DNA of 14,220 nucleotides from Spirosoma fluviale (GTDB lineage Bacteria > Bacteroidota > Bacteroidia > Cytophagales > Spirosomataceae): assembly GCA_945860325.1 (NCBI GenBank), contig CAMARL010000032.1, positions 1-14,220 of the forward strand, given 5' to 3'. The notes under the pieces are model-generated. The model worked only from the letters and a program-made list of their open reading frames with translations. It ran no database searches and had not been told where the DNA came from. Below, piece by piece: positions 13,730-14,220 of this stretch (the first letter of the stretch is position 1; every line of letters begins with the position of its first letter). The position numbers and the translations under genes are program-made.

Positions 13730-14220
13730 ATGATGAACGACGTTAAACTTGCCGAAACATTTTTTGAAGACATTCAAGCCTTAAAAGCAGCTATTCATCA
13801 AAGGATAGTGGGTCAGGATTTAACCATTGAATTAATGCTTAATGCATTATTTTGTCAAGGTCATTGTTTATTGGTCGGCGTTCCCGGTTTAGCAAAGACT
13901 CGGTTAGTTCATACTATTTCTTCACTGGTCGATTTGGATTTTAAGCGAATTCAGTTTACGCCTGATTTAATGCCTTCAGATATCATCGGCTCTGAAATCT
14001 TAGATGCTAATCGCAACTTTGTATTTAATCGCGGTCCGATATTTACCAATTTAGTGTTGGCAGACGAGATTAATCGGACTCCACCTAAAACTCAATCAGC
14101 ACTTTTAGAGGCTATGCAGGAGGAAACGGTTTCTGTCTCAGGGACGAGTTTTGAATTGCCTAAACCTTTTTTGGTGTTTGCTACTCAAAATCCGATTGAG
14201 CAGGAGGGTACTTATCCGCT
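13730..14220 (+). CDS. MoxR-family AAA+ ATPase, 3' end cut by window edge
   Basis: MoxR ATPases act as chaperone-like motors, often with adjacent BatA/BatB-type von Willebrand factor A proteins, in envelope and stress functions. Only the first 163 codons are visible. Tandem ATGs at 13730 and 13733 follow the surA stop by two bases. The N-terminus reads MMNDVKLAETFFEDIQ, then IVGQDLTIELMLNALF. Walker A is GVPGLAKT, with K56, the usual MoxR form. The FTPDLMPSDIIGSEI block and the FVFNRGPIFTNLVLADEINR segment match the family, the latter containing Walker B D112-E113. TPPKTQSALLEAMQEE and the sensor-1 FATQNPIEQEGTYPL follow. The catalytic core is intact as far as visible. Its coupling to the two isomerases fits an envelope-biogenesis operon. 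Downstream partners lie outside the window. Confidence 0.95.
   Translation, partial: MMNDVKLAETFFEDIQALKAAIHQRIVGQDLTIELMLNALFCQGHCLLVGVPGLAKTRLVHTISSLVDLDFKRIQFTPDLMPSDIIGSEILDANRNFVFNRGPIFTNLVLADEINRTPPKTQSALLEAMQEETVSVSGTSFELPKPFLVFATQNPIEQEGTYP

Noticed and set aside
1..14220. Mobile elements, CRISPR arrays, toxin-antitoxin pairs, defence islands, tRNA or rRNA
   Set aside because: I saw no transposase, integrase, direct-repeat array, terminal inverted repeats or RNA gene. Nearly all bases are accounted for by housekeeping and envelope genes in normal order.

Overview
The window most likely comes from a low-GC member of the Bacteroidota, plausibly a cytophagia-type (Cytophagales) bacterium. 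The evidence is the gene content (a PD40-repeat plus OmpA envelope protein, tandem parvulin chaperones followed by a MoxR ATPase, a type III pantothenate kinase), the AT-rich spacers, and the lack of clear Shine-Dalgarno sequences at nearly every start. The placement is inference from gene families, not from a marker gene. No RNA gene, insertion sequence, prophage gene, CRISPR array or long repeat was seen. Coding density is very high and no stretch above 300 bases lacks a gene.

Layout: (1) 1-1259, minus strand: peptidase T, cut by the window edge. It is divergent across a 167-bp AT-rich spacer from (2) 1427-2698, plus: citrate synthase, ending in a strong intrinsic terminator (2720-2747). 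(3) 2771-3274, plus: an RlpA-like double-psi beta-barrel protein starting only 23 bases after that terminator. (4) 5151-3261, minus: a two-gene unit, queE followed after one base by a secreted PD40/OmpA protein whose 3' end overlaps the 3' end of the RlpA gene by 14 bases. (5) 5259-10009, plus: a tight five-gene unit made of a small Cys/His-containing putative lipoprotein, NAD+ synthetase, type III pantothenate kinase, an agmatine-deiminase family enzyme and a second lipoprotein. It is divergent from queE across a 107-bp spacer carrying three alternating TTAGAA half-sites. (6) 10084-14220, plus: a second unit made of a large two-parvulin isomerase, a SurA-type isomerase/chaperone and a MoxR AAA+ ATPase cut by the window end.

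The genes fall into two themes. One is central and cofactor metabolism: citrate synthase, NAD and CoA synthesis, the first step of a deazapurine pathway, peptide and agmatine breakdown. The other is the cell envelope: RlpA, OmpA/PD40, two lipoproteins, and periplasmic folding factors coupled to MoxR.

Most of the window is ordinary housekeeping DNA, and I see no clear-cut new defence or mobile system. The best leads are (a) the 754-residue parvulin isomerase with an OmpA-like, peptidoglycan-binding-type domain embedded in its C-terminal half, (b) an RlpA-type enzyme with Asp where the family's putative catalytic Glu is expected, (c) the triple half-site in the queE/lipoprotein spacer, and (d) the CX4CX4C plus HxH small lipoprotein directly abutting nadE.
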